Below, piece by piece: positions 36,700-46,383 of a DNA stretch of 64,000 nucleotides (positions are counted from its first letter, which is position 1; the number at the start of each line of letters is the position of its first letter). Under the pieces are notes generated by a model that made no database searches, was not told the origin of the DNA, and worked only from the letters and a program-made list of their open reading frames with translations. The translations under genes and the position numbers were made by a program. Location: assembly GCA_001800975.1 (NCBI GenBank), contig MGWK01000056.1, positions 1 to 64,000 of the forward strand, given 5' to 3'. Origin of the DNA: Flavobacteria bacterium RIFCSPLOWO2_12_FULL_35_11. GTDB lineage: Bacteria; Bacteroidota; Bacteroidia; Flavobacteriales; Flavobacteriaceae.

Positions 36700-38475
36700 A
36701 TGACCAAAGATTTAATTCAAATTAACTATCGTCAAGAATATGTAGGTATTAGGACTTACAAGATAAAGTATATTGCAGAAATTACTCATAGAGGATTTAA
36801 TGACTTTAAAGTTCTAACTTCTGACCATAGTGGGATTTTACAGAATAAAGTTATTGCACATATCGCTAAACTTGAAGAAAAGTGGGACAAAATTGTTGAA
36901 AAAGAAAATATTTTCAGAAGCAAAGAAGAAATTCAAAAGGAAGCAAACTTGTTGACAAAAGGAGCAATAAATGCTCTAAAAGAAATTGACAATATATTAT
37001 TGCATACTTTGGAAGTTGATGACACAGTTGATTGGGAGCAATTAAAGGATAAAACTAAATTCAATTTCCCAACACCTGAAAAAGAATTAAATAAATTATT
37101 GTCAGCAATTACAAAACCAAAACAACCTTCAAACCTTGATTATTCTAAAAAGCCAGAAACAATAAGCTTTCAGCCTAGACTTTCATTTTTAGACAAAATA
37201 ATTAAGTCGAAAAAAGAAAATAAAATTGAACAAGCTAATTCGATTTTTGAAAAAGCATTAAATGATTGGGTACAAAATTGTAAAACAATTGATGATGCTA
37301 ACCAAAATTTAAAAAATAAATTTCAAAATGAAATTTCAAATTATGAGAAAGAAATTGAAAAAGTAAAACAAAAAAATATCTCTGACATTAAAAATTGGGA
37401 AAAAGAAAAATTTGAATTTATTTCAAATCAAGAGCAAGCCAATATAAAAGTGGACGAAATGAAACAAATGTATTTAAAACTTGATCTTAGTTCTGTAATT
37501 GAATATTGTGATTTGGTGCTTAACAACTCACAATATCCAGTAAGTTTTCCAAAAAGTTATGAAATTGATTACAATTCAGAATCAAAAATTTTAATAGTTG
37601 AATACTCACTTCCTTCTATTGAAGAATTGCCAACATTAAATGAGATAAAAGTTATAAAAAATGAACTCAAAGAATATCATATTTCAGAAGCACAACTTTT
37701 AAAAATGTTTGATGCAACAATGTATAATATTACGTTGAGAACATTACACGAACTATTTGAAGCCGATATTGCTAATGCTATTGAAGCGATTTCTTTTAAT
37801 GGTTGGGTAAATTCTATTAATAAAGCAACAGGTAAAAGAGAAAACAACTGTATTTTATCAATATTAGCTAAAAAATTGGAATTTATGGAAATCAATTTAA
37901 AACACGTTGATCCTAAAACTTGTTTTAAAAATTTTAAAGGTATTGGTAGTAGTAAATTAAATGGACTTACTGCAATTCAACCAATTTTACAAATTAGCAG
38001 AACAGACAGGCGATTTACAAATCATTATGAAGTAGCTGATTCAATTGACAGTTCAACAAATTTAGCATCAATGGATTGGGAAGATTTTGAAAATTTGATA
38101 AGAGAAGTTTTCGGAAAAGAGTTTAGTTCAAATGGTGGCGAAGTTAAAGTAACGCAAGCCAGCAGAGATGGTGGCGTAGATGCAATTGCATTTGACCCAG
38201 ACCCAATTAGAGGAGGCAAAATTGTAATTCAAGCAAAAAGATATACAAATACAGTTGGCGTTTCTGCTGTGAGAGATTTATATGGAACAGTCATGAATGA
38301 AGGTGCAACAAAGGGCATACTTGTTACAACGGCAGACTACGGACCAGATGCTTATGAATTTGTGAAAGGAAAACCTTTAACACTTATGAATGGTGCAAAC
38401 TTACTATACTTGCTCGAAAAACACGGACATCAAGCTAAGATTGACATTAAAGAAGCGAGAGAAAATATGAGGTAG
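36700..38475 (+). CDS. Mrr-like restriction endonuclease-fold protein with coiled-coil N-terminus
   Basis: C-terminal MDWEDFENLIREVFG...ASRDGGVDAIAFDPDPIRGGKIVIQAKRYTNTVGVSAVRDLYG: Mrr_cat D...QxK core. Confidence 0.87.
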   Translation: MTKDLIQINYRQEYVGIRTYKIKYIAEITHRGFNDFKVLTSDHSGILQNKVIAHIAKLEEKWDKIVEKENIFRSKEEIQKEANLLTKGAINALKEIDNILLHTLEVDDTVDWEQLKDKTKFNFPTPEKELNKLLSAITKPKQPSNLDYSKKPETISFQPRLSFLDKIIKSKKENKIEQANSIFEKALNDWVQNCKTIDDANQNLKNKFQNEISNYEKEIEKVKQKNISDIKNWEKEKFEFISNQEQANIKVDEMKQMYLKLDLSSVIEYCDLVLNNSQYPVSFPKSYEIDYNSESKILIVEYSLPSIEELPTLNEIKVIKNELKEYHISEAQLLKMFDATMYNITLRTLHELFEADIANAIEAISFNGWVNSINKATGKRENNCILSILAKKLEFMEINLKHVDPKTCFKNFKGIGSSKLNGLTAIQPILQISRTDRRFTNHYEVADSIDSSTNLASMDWEDFENLIREVFGKEFSSNGGEVKVTQASRDGGVDAIAFDPDPIRGGKIVIQAKRYTNTVGVSAVRDLYGTVMNEGATKGILVTTADYGPDAYEFVKGKPLTLMNGANLLYLLEKHGHQAKIDIKEARENMR

Positions 38476-38498
38476 AAAAAATTGCTTAGGATATTACC

Positions 38499-38552
38499 AT
38501 ATAAAATTTATGCTTAAATTGGACCCGGTAAAAACCGACAAAGATTCAATAA
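38499..38552. repeat. 54-bp imperfect direct repeat flanking the Mrr-like gene, copy 2
   Basis: 46/54 positions identical to 36540-36593. Confidence 0.85.
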
Positions 38553-38559
38553 AGCTAAT

Positions 38560-39597
38560 ATGACAAAATCCCTCCTAAAATTCCCTTCTTTAATACTTCT
38601 TATTTTTATAATGATTTTTGCAAGCAGTTGCAATAAAGGCAAAGCCCAGGAACCAACCATGGAAAACGGCAAAAAAGACTCTGTAAAAACCATCGCTGCC
38701 CCAGAAAAGAAAATTTCCGCAATCGACACGGTCGATTACAACAATAAAATGTTAGCCTTATCCAATAACGACACCACTGGATTTTGGCCCGTAAAAACTC
38801 CGTATCCATTGCCTGGAGCTGTATTTCCGTACAACAGAATCATTGCCTTTTACGGAAATCTGTATTCCAAAAGAATGGGGATTTTGGGTGAATTGCCTAA
38901 AGAGGAAATGCTTAAAAAACTACAAGGCGAAGTTGCCAAATGGCAGGCAGCCGACCCAACGACAAAAACAATTCCTGCCTTGCACTACATCGCTGTCACG
39001 GCTCAGAGCAAGCCCGGAAAAGCAAATATGCACCGATTGCGAATGCCTTTTAAACAAATAGACACCGTTTTAAATTGGGCAAAATCAATTGATGCTTTGG
39101 TGTTTTTAGATATTCAGGTTGGGCACAGCAATGTAAAGGACGAAGTTACCGCGCTGGAAACCTATCTTAAACTGCCCAACGTTCATTTGGGAATTGATCC
39201 TGAATTTTCCTTAAAAAATGGTCATGTTCCCGGCACCAAAATAGGAACTTACGATGCCAAGGACATCAATAATGTGATTGATATTTTGGCAAACTTGGTT
39301 CGAAAAAATAAGCTGCCGCCAAAAGTTTTGGTCGTACACCGGTTTACGCAAGGAATGGTGACCAATTATAAAAATATAAAAATAGTTCCTGAAGTTCAGG
39401 TAGTTATGGATATGGATGGATTTGGCTCTAAAATTTTAAAAAGATCTACTTACCTGAGATATATTTATAGAGAACCTGTGCAATTTACAGGCTTTAAATT
39501 ATTTTATAAAAACGACAATAAAAATGGATGGGAAATGTATAAGCCCGAAGAGTTATTGAAATTTACGCCCAAACCCATCTATATTCAATATCAGTAA
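38560..39597 (+). CDS. Secreted lipoprotein, TIM-barrel-like hypothetical
   Basis: Lipobox IFASSCNKG; ALVFLDIQVGHSNV...HLGIDPEFSL. Confidence 0.65.
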   Translation: MTKSLLKFPSLILLIFIMIFASSCNKGKAQEPTMENGKKDSVKTIAAPEKKISAIDTVDYNNKMLALSNNDTTGFWPVKTPYPLPGAVFPYNRIIAFYGNLYSKRMGILGELPKEEMLKKLQGEVAKWQAADPTTKTIPALHYIAVTAQSKPGKANMHRLRMPFKQIDTVLNWAKSIDALVFLDIQVGHSNVKDEVTALETYLKLPNVHLGIDPEFSLKNGHVPGTKIGTYDAKDINNVIDILANLVRKNKLPPKVLVVHRFTQGMVTNYKNIKIVPEVQVVMDMDGFGSKILKRSTYLRYIYREPVQFTGFKLFYKNDNKNGWEMYKPEELLKFTPKPIYIQYQ

Positions 39598-39693
39598 TTC
39601 ATCGTGATCCTTTTTTTGAGTCAAATTTTGACTAATTTTATCTTTGTAACAAAAATTATTTATAAACGTCAAATAATATAAAAAAATCAAACG

Positions 39694-40356
39694 ATGAACA
39701 AAGTCATAAAATTTGGGGAAGAAGTAAAAGGATATGATATTCCTGTTTTAAACGAACGAGAAATAAGAGCTGCGGCCGGACTGCTCTTTTTACTGATGTT
39801 TATCTCCATCATGGTCGTAATTCTAAAGGGCGATTTTTTAATGCTAAAATATGCCGTTACCATATTCCTTGCCGATATTTTAATAAGGGTATTTGTGAAT
39901 CCTAAATTTGCGCCGACTTTAATCATGGGACGTTTAATTGTGAGAAATCAAGTTCCCGAATATGTTGGTGCTGCCCAAAAAAAGTTTGCATGGATCATTG
40001 GCGTGGTTTTGGCCACTACCATGTTCGGTCTTTTAGTGGTTGCAAATACTTATAGCCCAATTACAGGCCTTATCTGTTTAATTTGTCTCCTGTTCTTATT
40101 CTTTGAATCGGCATTTGGTATTTGCATAGGATGCAAATTTTATAATTTGTTTTACAAAGAAAAAGCCCAATACTGCCCTGGTGAAGTGTGTGATGTGAAA
40201 TCAAGACAAGATATTCAGAAAACATCCTTCATACAAATCCTAATCGTTTTTGCCTTTATCGCGTACATTTTCTTAACTGTTTTTTTATTTAATGATACTT
40301 TTACGGAACGGCCATCTGACTTGTTTGGAATAGAAAGTACACAACATTCGAATTAA
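39694..40356 (+). CDS. DUF4395 family membrane protein
   Basis: INEREIRAAAG...RVFVNPKFAPTLIMGRLIVR; CxxC-type ESAFGICIGCKFYNLF. Confidence 0.72.
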   Translation: MNKVIKFGEEVKGYDIPVLNEREIRAAAGLLFLLMFISIMVVILKGDFLMLKYAVTIFLADILIRVFVNPKFAPTLIMGRLIVRNQVPEYVGAAQKKFAWIIGVVLATTMFGLLVVANTYSPITGLICLICLLFLFFESAFGICIGCKFYNLFYKEKAQYCPGEVCDVKSRQDIQKTSFIQILIVFAFIAYIFLTVFLFNDTFTERPSDLFGIESTQHSN

Positions 40357-40401
40357 AAATTGCGCTATTATTCAAGTTCGAAACTGTTAGAAACTATTAA
40401 A

Positions 40402-40920
40402 ATGAAAACCTACAAACACTTTGAAACTGAACGACTAATTTTACAGCCAACCTCTTCAGCAGATGCCGAATTCATTTTTGAATTGGTAAATACACCGAAA
40501 TGGCTTGCAAATATTGGCGACAGAAACGTGAAATCGGTGGAAGATGCCAAAGCGTATATTGAACATAGAATGACCACTCAATTGGAAAAACTTGGCTATG
40601 GAAATTACACGCTCATCAGAAAAGCTGACAACCTTAAAATAGGCACTTGCGGATTGTATGACCGTGAAGGTTTGGAAGGCATTGATATTGGTTTTGCCTT
40701 GTTGCCGGCTTACGAGAATATGGGTTATGGTTTTGAAAGTGCGGCAAAACTGCTGGAAGTTGGCATTAAAGAGTTTCATATTAAACGCATCAGCGCCATC
40801 ACCACCAAAGAAAATATTCCTTCACAAAAACTCATAGAAAAACTGGGACTTAAATACATCAAAACTGTAAAAATTCCCAATGATGAGGAGGAATTACTGC
40901 TTTATAGTTTAGAATGTTAA
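40402..40920 (+). CDS. GNAT family N-acetyltransferase (RimJ-like)
   Basis: TERLILQPTSSADAEFIFELVNTPKWLANIGDR; likely start MKTYKHF (40402). Confidence 0.88.
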   Translation: MKTYKHFETERLILQPTSSADAEFIFELVNTPKWLANIGDRNVKSVEDAKAYIEHRMTTQLEKLGYGNYTLIRKADNLKIGTCGLYDREGLEGIDIGFALLPAYENMGYGFESAAKLLEVGIKEFHIKRISAITTKENIPSQKLIEKLGLKYIKTVKIPNDEEELLLYSLEC

Positions 40921-41046
40921 AATTACGCTACGGAAAGGTTTTAAAATAAAAAGCCACTATTCCATATATTGGTGTAACTTGTATCCCATTGGATTTATTT
41001 GGATATTTTTTTGATAAAAAATAAGCACCAATTAAAGGGAAATATT

Positions 41047-41724
41047 ATGTGTTTTTCAGCAGAAGCAAGTTTTACGGGTGGAATTATCATTTTTTCAATA
41101 GGAATTGCCACCGTTAAAAGCGTTCATAAACCGTCGCAATTGGTATTTGCCATCATCCCTATGTTTTTCGGAATTCAACAAATTACCGAAGGCTTTTTAT
41201 GGCTATCCTTGCAAAATCAGGAATTTCCCAATATTCAAAAGCTCACATCCACTATTTTTTTAATTATGGCAGAAGTCCTCTGGCCTATGATAATTCCACT
41301 TTCCGTATTGTTAATTGAAGAAAACAAAAGCAAAAAAAGAATATTGCGAGTCTTCCTTGTAATGGGAATATTGCTATCCTCCTATTATGCGTATTGTTTA
41401 CTGAATTTCACCGTCAATCCGCAAATTGTAAATTATCATATTCAGTATAACAATGATTTCCCCATAGCTTTCAGAAACTTGGCTTTTGCAGTTTACCTCA
41501 TCGCCACGATTACACCGCTTTTCGTTTCGAGCATTAAAAGAATGAATTATTTAGGCGTATTGATGTTTTTTTCATGCTTAATTTCAGCCCTGTTTTTTAT
41601 GCAATACCTTACTTCGGTATGGTGCTTTTTTGCCGCATTTATAAGCGTGGTGATTTTCTGGATTCTCAAAGATTCAAAAAAGACTTTCAATTTTGAAATG
41701 CTAAATTTGTTGAAAAAGCAGTAA
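41047..41724 (+). CDS. DUF6629-like membrane protein
   Basis: MCFSAEASFTGG N-terminus, multiple TM helices; likely start 41047. Confidence 0.7.
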   Translation: MCFSAEASFTGGIIIFSIGIATVKSVHKPSQLVFAIIPMFFGIQQITEGFLWLSLQNQEFPNIQKLTSTIFLIMAEVLWPMIIPLSVLLIEENKSKKRILRVFLVMGILLSSYYAYCLLNFTVNPQIVNYHIQYNNDFPIAFRNLAFAVYLIATITPLFVSSIKRMNYLGVLMFFSCLISALFFMQYLTSVWCFFAAFISVVIFWILKDSKKTFNFEMLNLLKKQ

Positions 41725-41731
41725 AGAAAAA

Positions 41732-42460
41732 CTACAAATCAAACATATTCGCTTTTCTTGTCCGCTTTTTCAGTTTAAAAATTCGGTCGTGGTAATATTC
41801 CTTTAGCTCATCAATAAACGTCAGCGGATTTTCATATTCGGTCAACACTTTATAGGTGTGTTTGGTTTTGGCAGCTTGCAGCTGTTTTTCCAATTTCAGG
41901 AGCTCATTTTGCAAATAAGCATCTTCTTTGGCAGTTTTTTCAGAAAATTCAGGGAACTGCATCATTGCATTTCCGCTAAAAATGTGCGTATGGAAAATTT
42001 GAAGTTCGTCCAAATTACCAGTTTGGTAAATTTCTATCAATTTAGTGGTCACTTCTGTTGCGAGGTCAATTTTTTCGCCGTGCATCGAAAATTTATCGGG
42101 ATGCACAAAAAGCATGGCTTCCCGGTACAAGCGCTTTTTTTCTTTTTGATCGTCATCGCTAATAACATTCACGTTGTTTTTGGCAATCACTTTTAACCCT
42201 TCAACTTCCTTAAAATTCTTCCCCTTCTTTTTTTGCGCAAAGCGTTTTTCCTTTTTTGCCAATTGCACTTTTTTGTAAAGTACCGTCAACTCTTGTTCCT
42301 CTATAAGTTCATTGGTCAAATGCGAACGCAAAATGGCTTCAAATGCATTTGTTTTTTGCTCAATATCATTAAGTTCTTGTTGCAAAATGGTAATCTTGGC
42401 TTTCAGCAATAAATGCTCTTGCTCAGGATCGTTTGAAACGGGAAGCGTTTTTTTGGTCAT
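41732..42460 (-). CDS. J-domain-like protein with long coiled coil
   Basis: KKRLYREAMLFVHPDKFSMHG (HPD motif); likely start MTKKTLPV (42460). Confidence 0.65.
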   Translation of the reverse strand: MTKKTLPVSNDPEQEHLLLKAKITILQQELNDIEQKTNAFEAILRSHLTNELIEEQELTVLYKKVQLAKKEKRFAQKKKGKNFKEVEGLKVIAKNNVNVISDDDQKEKKRLYREAMLFVHPDKFSMHGEKIDLATEVTTKLIEIYQTGNLDELQIFHTHIFSGNAMMQFPEFSEKTAKEDAYLQNELLKLEKQLQAAKTKHTYKVLTEYENPLTFIDELKEYYHDRIFKLKKRTRKANMFDL

Positions 42461-42536
42461 TTTACAAAATATCGATGTGCAAATTTGCAAAAAAATTGCA
42501 ATGAAATGACATTGCGGAATTTGCATGATGACAAAT

Positions 42537-43916
42537 TTATTTTAAGAGGTCTTTTTTAGACAGAAAAAACAAATTCTTATTGATGAAATACTGTCGTATT
42601 CTTTTGTCTTCTTCAGATTTTTTAGACTGAATAATATCTCCGTTAAAACTGAGAAGCGTTTTAATTTTTAGGTTAATTTCTTCGAGTTTCTGAACTTTTA
42701 TTCGCTCATTATGGGCGGCGCTGTATTGCTTTTCTTCCACCAAGCTTAATATTTTATTGGAGCTTACCGCCGTTCCCGAAGCCAACAATCTTAAAATCTC
42801 CATCGCTTTTTGGTCGAACTCGATAAATTTATTTTGATGCCGCAAACCATTGTCCAACAAAACAATTTTCTTCCTTTTTTTGAATTGCTTAAAACCAAAA
42901 TTTGCCAAAAGTGCAGTAAACAGTAAGCCGGCGACCAAAGAAAAAGATCCTTTTAATAAATTATAATTGCTGTAAAAAGGTTTATCGGAAATGAATTCGC
43001 CTATAAATTCATTTTCACTGGCACTTTTTAAATAGACTTCATTATTATTATCTTCTTTACTATAAAAGAAAAAATAAAAACGATCATTCAAAAAATAATG
43101 ATTTAAAGATGCGATCACATTATGGGAATATTTACCATGTTTAAATTTTATGTATTTGTTATTGCCCAAATCTATGATTGATATTCCATTGGTATAAAGT
43201 ACCAATAAAGATTTTTTATACCGAATTGGATGGGGAAAATGAGTTAAATCAATTAATTCACTTGTTCCCAAATAACGCCATTCATTCAATTTCAAATTGT
43301 ATTTCCATACTTCATTGTTAAAATACATTTCCGTTTTATTAAAATCGTCAATGCTTTTACCGTTAAAAATATAGGCGTTATCATGATCCAAAATATACAA
43401 TCCGTCAAAAGTTCCCTTGGGTACTTCTTTAGAATTAACTGGACTTATGGTTTCCCATTCCAACAAATCGGTATCAAAATAGGTGAAGAAATTTCTTGCG
43501 CTCCAAAAACCATAACCACCATATCTTACTATTTTATCATCATAAACAAAGATGCTGGAATTGATTTGCATTTTATGGTTAAAAGAATTGTCAACGCGTA
43601 CAATCGTATCATTCTGCAATTTATATACTATTCCACCCTGAGTATGCACAAAATAATAGTTAGAATTCACCAACACAGGTTTGCAGCCCATGAATTCAAA
43701 TTGCGGGTCAACAACAATTTTTACGCTGTCTATTTCAAAAGTTTCCAGATCTATTTTTTTGTAGTAATCCTTAAAAAAAACGAAGATGGCATTATTTGCG
43801 CTGTCCAATGAAGTGTGGGATATTTCATCATGTTTACCAACATAAACCGATTGTGAAAAGGTCAACGTTGTAATTAGAAATAAACCCGCGGTTAAAATCT
43901 TGTTCTTTAACATCAT
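42537..43916 (-). CDS. Secreted beta-propeller/kelch-like sensor with TM helix and cytoplasmic HTH-like domain
   Basis: Signal peptide; W/Y-rich repeats; TM SLVAGLLFTALLANFGF; cytoplasmic QKAMEILRLLASGTAVSSNKILSLVEEKQYS...ERIKVQKLEEIN. Confidence 0.55.
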   Translation of the reverse strand: MMLKNKILTAGLFLITTLTFSQSVYVGKHDEISHTSLDSANNAIFVFFKDYYKKIDLETFEIDSVKIVVDPQFEFMGCKPVLVNSNYYFVHTQGGIVYKLQNDTIVRVDNSFNHKMQINSSIFVYDDKIVRYGGYGFWSARNFFTYFDTDLLEWETISPVNSKEVPKGTFDGLYILDHDNAYIFNGKSIDDFNKTEMYFNNEVWKYNLKLNEWRYLGTSELIDLTHFPHPIRYKKSLLVLYTNGISIIDLGNNKYIKFKHGKYSHNVIASLNHYFLNDRFYFFFYSKEDNNNEVYLKSASENEFIGEFISDKPFYSNYNLLKGSFSLVAGLLFTALLANFGFKQFKKRKKIVLLDNGLRHQNKFIEFDQKAMEILRLLASGTAVSSNKILSLVEEKQYSAAHNERIKVQKLEEINLKIKTLLSFNGDIIQSKKSEEDKRIRQYFINKNLFFLSKKDLLK

Positions 43917-44048
43917 AACTCAAATATACACAAAATACAGTTTGTGAGATGAAAAAAATAATCATCTCATTATAATGCGAGATTGTATTTTAACGAAATG
44001 ATGTTCATAAATTCGCCTCATTCATTTGGTTTTAAAACATTTAAATTT

Positions 44049-44183
44049 ATGAAAAAGATTTTACTTATTACCATTAACCAAATTCAGCAGAAAACCACCC
44101 AAATAGCAATCATTGGTTTGTTGATTCTTTTTGTGATGATTTCAAGCCTCTATTTGATGTACACCGTTTTTAGCAACATTTAA
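44049..44183 (+). CDS. Small single-pass membrane peptide (44 aa)
   Basis: MKKILLITINQIQQKTTQIAIIGLLILFVMISSLYLMYTVFSNI; followed by hairpin at 44263-44293. Confidence 0.45.
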   Translation: MKKILLITINQIQQKTTQIAIIGLLILFVMISSLYLMYTVFSNI

Positions 44184-44340
44184 TTGTTTGCTTAAAGAGA
44201 AAAAAATTATGAAAAAGTAATTTTTGGAAAATTGCAATTAATCAAAAGAAAAAGAAAAATTACCCTCAGTTTTATGATTGGGGGTATTTTATGAAATTGC
44301 ATTTTAACCTTAGAAAATTAAAAAAGCACCAGTGAAAATA

Positions 44341-44384
44341 AAATAAACACTTGTCCTTTTTAAAAAAGTACAAGTGTTTATTTA
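44341..44384. terminator. Long hairpin downstream of the ABC transporter
   Basis: AATAAACACTTGT ... ACAAGTGTTTATT inverted repeat. Confidence 0.7.
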
Positions 44385-44403
44385 AACTATTTTTAGGAAG
44401 TTT

Positions 44404-46140
44404 TTAAATCCTGCTTTGGTAAGTATATAAATCGTAATACCTGCCTTGTTTGGCAATCAATTCTTCGTGTCGTCCCTGTTCAACAATATTTCCGTTTTCA
44501 ATCACCAAAATTTGATCCGCTTTTTGAATGGTGCTTAACCGGTGCGCAATTACAAAAGTGGTGCGGTCTTTCATCAAAATATGCAAACTTTTTTGGATAA
44601 AAGATTCACTTTCGGTATCCAAATTTGATGTGGCTTCATCTAAAATAATAATTTTAGGATCTGCCAGCAAAGCTCTTGCAATGGTGATTCGCTGACGCTG
44701 TCCGCCCGATAATTTAACGCCGCGTTCGCCAATTACGGTATCCAACCCGTCTTCAAATCGGTCCGTAAATTCATTCACATAAGCGCCTTTTACGGCTGCC
44801 AATAACTGTGCTTCCGTAGCATTTGGCCTTGGAAACAAAATATTTTCTCGAATGGTGCCTTCATACAAAAAATCGTCCTGAAGCACCACGCCCAAATGAC
44901 TTCTGAAACTGCTCAAATTTACGGTGGACAAGTCGATCCCGTCAACCGTAACTTTTCCTTCTGTCGGATTTAAAAATGATGCCGCCAATCCGGCTATCGT
45001 TGTTTTTCCTGAACCTGAGGAACCCACCAAAGCCGTTACGCTTCCTGATGGCGCTTTAAACGATATATGATGCAGCACTTCCTTGCTTTTTTCATAACTG
45101 AAAGAAACATCCTCAAAAACCATATCTCCAACAATCTCGTCCAAAACAATCCTTCGAATTTCCGGATCATCTTCTTCTGTCATATTCATTAATTCTTGGG
45201 TACGATCGAGTCCCGCCATCGCCTCGGTTAACTGGCTGCCAATATTGCTCATTTGCACAATTGGGGCAATCATAAAGCCCAAAAACAACGTAAAGGACAC
45301 AAATTCGCCAATGGTCATGGTGTTATTCATAATAAAATAACCGCCAATTCCCATTATGCCTGCGGAAGCCAATCCGAGCAAAAAAGTGGAAGAACTGGTA
45401 ATTAAAGCCGTAGCCGTCAAGCTCTTTTTTACATTCAAAAACAATCGTTCAACGCCTTCCTCAAAAGTTTTATTTTCCTGATTTTCGGCATTAAAACCTT
45501 TTATCACCCGAACACCGTTCAGGGTTTCTGTCAGCCTGCCCGTAACTTCGGCGCTAATTTTTCCGCGATCCCTAAAAATAGGGCGGATATAGCCAAATGC
45601 TTTCATAGCCACAATTGCAAAAATGGCAACAGGCACCAACACGAAAAAGGTCATTAAAGCATTAATTTTAATTAAAATCACCAATGAGATCACCGCAGTA
45701 ATGGAACCGCCAACCAATTGCACCAAACCGGTTCCCACCAAATTTCGGACGCCTTCAACATCGTTCATAACGCGGGAAACAAGCGCACCCGATTTATTAT
45801 TGTCGAAAAAACTGATGGGCAGCGTAAGCAGTTTCCTTTGTACTTTAGCCCTTAAAACGGAAATCAAATGCTGGGCTTCCACACTCAACAAACGCGTCAA
45901 CTCAAAGGAAGTTAACGCCTGAATTAAAATAGAAAAGCAAACCACAGCCAATAAAATTATCAATGCTTGCACATCCTTAGACGGTATTACATCATCAATC
46001 AAATTTTTACTGGCATAAGGTAGCACCAATCCGGCCAAACTTTTAGCAATGATTAAGATGATTCCAACAAGAATAATTTTCTTTCGCGGCCAAATAAATT
46101 CCTTAAAGGCCCACTTATACGATACGTTTGTTTTACTCAT
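44404..46140 (-). CDS. ABC transporter ATP-binding/permease (MsbA-like exporter)
   Basis: Walker A GSSGSGKTT, signature LSGGQRQRITIARALL, Walker B IIILDEATS; TM domain. Confidence 0.94.
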   Translation of the reverse strand: MSKTNVSYKWAFKEFIWPRKKIILVGIILIIAKSLAGLVLPYASKNLIDDVIPSKDVQALIILLAVVCFSILIQALTSFELTRLLSVEAQHLISVLRAKVQRKLLTLPISFFDNNKSGALVSRVMNDVEGVRNLVGTGLVQLVGGSITAVISLVILIKINALMTFFVLVPVAIFAIVAMKAFGYIRPIFRDRGKISAEVTGRLTETLNGVRVIKGFNAENQENKTFEEGVERLFLNVKKSLTATALITSSSTFLLGLASAGIMGIGGYFIMNNTMTIGEFVSFTLFLGFMIAPIVQMSNIGSQLTEAMAGLDRTQELMNMTEEDDPEIRRIVLDEIVGDMVFEDVSFSYEKSKEVLHHISFKAPSGSVTALVGSSGSGKTTIAGLAASFLNPTEGKVTVDGIDLSTVNLSSFRSHLGVVLQDDFLYEGTIRENILFPRPNATEAQLLAAVKGAYVNEFTDRFEDGLDTVIGERGVKLSGGQRQRITIARALLADPKIIILDEATSNLDTESESFIQKSLHILMKDRTTFVIAHRLSTIQKADQILVIENGNIVEQGRHEELIAKQGRYYDLYTYQSRI

Positions 46141-46383
46141 ATTACTTTTTTAACGAATATCACGCCAAAATATATTAAGTGACAATTCGACAGTTGTTTT
46201 TAAGTTAAATGTTGAAATGTTATATGTTATTTGTTGAAATTTTAAAAATTGAAATGTTATTGGTTGAATTGTTAATGGTTGAATTGTTAAAAATTGAATA
46301 TTGAATATATAAATAAACTTTAAACAAATAAACAGTTAAACATATTTTTCGTAAATTTAGGTAGATTTCCACAAACAAAAAAA

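Noticed and set aside
43383-43811. 142-aa plus-strand ORF opposite the kelch-like sensor
   Set aside because: Antisense shadow; no signal, domain or upstream promoter support
46200-46345. Repeated GTTGAAATGTTA/GTTGAATTGTTAA-like sequence as possible CRISPR or regulatory array
   Set aside because: Units are degenerate, lack constant spacers and match the AT-rich micro-repeats common between genes here (also ~3436-3470 and 33838-33880)
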